A DNA stretch of 10,253 nt, taken from the NCBI GenBank assembly GCA_004151065.3, contig NWUY0300009617.1:35178-45430 (forward strand), given 5' to 3'. A program made the position numbers and the translations under genes. This document shows positions 8,190 to 10,253 of the stretch, piece after piece (the first letter of the stretch is position 1; the number at the start of each line of letters is the position of its first letter). Origin of the DNA: Larix sibirica (Eukaryota; Streptophyta; Pinopsida; Pinales; Pinaceae). Under the pieces are notes generated by a model. It saw only the letters and a list, made by a program, of their open reading frames with translations, did no database searches and was not told where the DNA came from.

Positions 8190-8560
8190 AACAATCTCAA
8201 GACTTCCAGGCCAACTGATACAGTAGACAAAGATTCCAAGCCAACTTAACGTGACAAGCAAAATAGTTCAATCCAACTTAATGCAACAAGAACAAGAGTT
8301 CCAAGGCAACTTAATGCAAGGTATGGGAACCACATTCCAACAATGAATGGGATAGCAACAACAATTGCTAATGCAACCAAACAAATGCAACAACCAGCTC
8401 GTTATCAAGGCAACTCTAGCTCAACAAGCTCCACAACAAACATGGACATTTTTCCCCCAACTTCAACCACAACACAATCAATTACATCAACCACAATAAC
8501 CTCAAGTATAGCCAAAACAACGACAAATTGCACAACCCACACTAACAACTAAGGCTTACC
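8190..8560 (+). pseudogene. Broken Gln-rich coding-like stretch with FQxNL repeats
   Basis: I do not recognise the protein. The plus strand is full of CAA codons. Repeated motifs are QDFQAN (8198), RFQANLT (8231) and EFQGNLMQ (about 8296), followed by TTFQQ and QQQLLMQ, so a unit of roughly 33-45 bases encoding F-Q-(A/G)-N-L-x-Q is repeated. A one-base shift near 8270 separates the first two copies from the rest, and TGA or TAG stops interrupt several positions. From about 8416 one frame gives LAQQAPQQTWTFFPQLQPQ and HNQLHQPQ, then stops at two places where Gln codons would fit. This could be a decayed retroelement gag linker or a host Gln-rich protein, or simply a diverged CAA-rich repeat. 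Its strand matches the protease at the right edge, but a 1.4-kb gap prevents linking them. Confidence 0.35.
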
Positions 8561-9180
8561 TACTTCACCACATCCTCTGCCCTCGAGGATGCATCCCATG
8601 GAACGTCGTCTTGAAGTTGAGCCAATAGTTTTTAAGAAAATATTTCCCTCCTTTTTCATCTTCATAAAATGTATGGTGCCATCAATGCTGATTCAGCCAC
8701 TCCCATTATCCCAACATAAAGCTGATGTGACCTCTTTCAGATTGTACTTCATGACAATAATAACCCGCTTGTGAGTCATCAAAGGGTGTCCTTTTTATAT
8801 GAAACATCAGGTTTCCTTTCTCTAAGGCAGCTAAGCAATGTCTCATGTCAAAAAGGTGCAGGGTTTGCCCCATCACATTGACACACAGAGTAGTCACTCA
8901 TTCCAAGGTGAAAGAAAATCGATTTGCAAGTAAAATAACACATGCCTACCTAAGCTCCAAATCAATGGAAGGCCACCACATTTTTCCAGATCCAGAAGCT
9001 TAACCTCTACCACATACGATATACAAATTGCACCAGATCCTTTTAGTCCCAGTTCATGTCTTGTGAAAATTAAACCACTAGAAATACAGCAAAAGCAAGG
9101 AAAGCCATGTGGCATGAAGCACACACACACAACCAACCATGTACTTTGTCATAAATGATAAATCCTTTAAGACTCTTGAT
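8561..9180 (-). other. Unassigned region with weak WD-repeat-like open block
   Basis: A 63-codon open block on the minus strand (8706-8897) begins with VTTLCVNVMGQTLHLFDMRH if entered just after its first codon. The pattern of small and hydrophobic residues ending in L-F-D-M-R resembles the end of one WD40 blade, as in BUB3/RAE1-like proteins, but no second blade is visible. A second open block (8894-9136) has no family motif. A possible donor CTTAG/GTAGGC near 8950 and acceptor AATGAG near 8898 could frame an intron of only about 50 bases. Chance similarity is a serious alternative. A short AC run lies at 9119-9131. Confidence 0.2.
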
Positions 9181-9982
9181 TATATCCTTTCGTGTATTGA
9201 TGAGTTTGATACCCTACTATGACCTTAATATCCATAGAGTCGTTATGATCACCTTCCAGAAGTTTACGTACTAGCAGCATTTTGTCCAAATATAATGTTT
9301 CCAGCTTTTAAAAAATCATATACATCTTCTTGAAAAATGAATATGCAAAAAACTAGATTAAAATATCATATTCATACCTAAATGGAAGGTTTAGACTTCA
9401 AAGAAAAATAGAAGATTTTAGTTAAATAAGAAGTTTAATATATCTATATTAAAATTCTGCTTGACTAAAAGAGCGGTCAGCCTCTATTAATTCTGTAAAC
9501 TTTTTCGGATAATAAACTTTAGATTCACAACAAAATAACCACATTCGTCCTTGTTACTTGAATATTACTGTAGGCATGCAAATGAAGGATTATTAATATT
9601 AATGTCATAGAACACTGGATAATATCTGCATGTCTTACTAAAATATGTAACATAGAAAACTAAATCATATTGTCAATCAGCAGGACTGGGATGAGAGCAA
9701 ATAAGGGTGATTGTTCAAACAATAAACTTCGAAGCATCTGACTATAGACTCCATACACCTCACCACTCCTAACAGCATCCAAGCTTATGAAAAATAAATG
9801 ATAATTGTCAAGCAAATTAGAGTATCCATTAATGAGACCATGGACCCACCACCAAGCTCATAAAACAACTTGTGCTTAAATTCATCAGAAAATCATATTT
9901 GCCAAGTTCATAAACAAACTTTTCTGCCAACTCAACAAAATTTATTTAGCTTGAAGTGTGAAACAAAATATAAATGAGAAAT
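9181..9982. other. AT-rich region, possible minus-strand exon fragments
   Basis: No known family is recognised. Two open blocks on the minus strand have protein-like composition. One is 9663-9857 (65 codons, containing SLDAVRSGEVYGVYSQMLRS and FALIPVLLIDNM). The other is 9170-9307, with a candidate 27-codon exon at 9224-9304 (LETLYLDKMLLVRKLLEG) bordered by AG upstream and GT downstream. Frames of this size occur by chance many times in a window with this base content, so these are hints only. The remainder is A/T-rich without repeats that I can define. Confidence 0.25.
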
Positions 9983-9983
9983 N
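9983..9983. other. Single ambiguous base (N)
   Basis: The only undetermined base in the window sits directly between AT-rich non-coding sequence and the intact protease frame that follows. It may mark a sequencing ambiguity or a join between assembled pieces. Confidence 0.95.
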
Positions 9984-9984
9984 C

Positions 9985-10253
9985 ATCATTTTGGATTTAG
10001 GATCAGATGTGAACATTCTGACTAAGCAGATGTCGAAAATAATGGAGAAACCACAGTTGGCCTGGTCAACAGTGCAGTTGCACTTGACAAACCAGAGTAA
10101 AGTCACTCCACTTGGTCAAGTGTGTCAACTTCCAGTAGAAATTGAGGGGCTTGGGACATATGTCAATTTTAATGTCATAGAGATTGTTGATAACACCAGT
10201 CCGTATCTGGTATTGCTGGGGATAGACTGGGCATTGGACAACCAAGCGATTAT
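9985..10253 (+). CDS. Second retroelement aspartic protease, partial
   Basis: This domain would process a gag-pol polyprotein. The frame is open from 9955 to the right edge without a stop; similarity starts at about 9985 with IILDLGSDVNIL. The active-site motif D-L-G-S is at 9994-10005, and the end of the domain, SPYLVLLGIDWALDNQA, is at about 10198-10246. Both landmarks and the distance between them, about 75 residues, fit a plant Ty3/gypsy-type retropepsin. It differs from the protease at 1275-2289 in sequence, strand and condition: no stop or shift is visible. The start of the polyprotein lies left of the N or has been lost, because a TGA at 9952-9954 closes the frame upstream; the rest of pol should lie beyond the edge. 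Whether the full element is intact cannot be seen. Confidence 0.8.
   Translation, partial: MILDLGSDVNILTKQMSKIMEKPQLAWSTVQLHLTNQSKVTPLGQVCQLPVEIEGLGTYVNFNVIEIVDNTSPYLVLLGIDWALDNQAI

Noticed and set aside
7979-8218. 79-codon plus-strand frame with a Cys/Phe/Leu-rich segment that looks like a membrane helix
   Set aside because: The hydrophobic part comes from a T-rich tract and its ATG lies at the end of the minisatellite; only its last residues join the Gln-rich stretch.

Overview
The window looks like repeat-rich plant nuclear DNA. It is AT-rich, shows no bacterial operon layout, and carries old, heavily broken LTR-retrotransposon sequence of plant Ty3/gypsy type. A gymnosperm source would fit the long LTR and old, diffuse repeat sequence, but nothing here proves it. 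I find no complete intact gene, RNA gene or CRISPR array, and no convincing new biological system.

Positions 1 to about 6594 hold the 5' part of one Ty3/gypsy element on the minus strand, read from right to left. Its parts in order are: a candidate long LTR (about 4272-6594) with U3 tandem repeats and a TATA-like box; a primer-binding site resembling the complement of the tRNA-Asp 3' end (4249-4266); a leader; gag from an ATG at 3947 with a retrotransposon gag core; two zinc-knuckle motifs (one has lost its His) and a Pro/Gln-rich linker; an aspartic protease with a D-L-G-A site; reverse transcriptase with a Y-M-D-D site; and the first half of RNase H, which runs off the left edge. Integrase and the 3' LTR would lie to the left of the window. 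Several frameshifts and many in-frame stops make the element a non-autonomous fossil. The D-L-G-A protease, C-x2-C-x3-H-x4-C knuckle and Asp-type primer site suggest the Athila/Tat-like side of plant Ty3 elements; this is inference without a tree.

Positions 6595 to about 9980 are non-coding or too decayed to assign. They contain short inverted repeats, a pyrimidine-rich tract, a degenerate minisatellite of about 20-21 bp (7760-8000), and a CAA-rich stretch (about 8190-8560) that reads as a broken Gln-rich protein with repeated F-Q-(A/G)-N-L motifs. Some weak open blocks on the minus strand between 8700 and 9860 might be exons, but chance explains them equally well.

At the right edge (9985-10253, plus strand) an uninterrupted reading frame encodes a second, unrelated retroelement aspartic protease (D-L-G-S near the start, L-L-G-I-D-W near the end). 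It begins right after the only ambiguous base in the window (N at 9983) and continues past the edge. It is in much better condition than the left element, so it represents a younger or less decayed insertion on the opposite strand.
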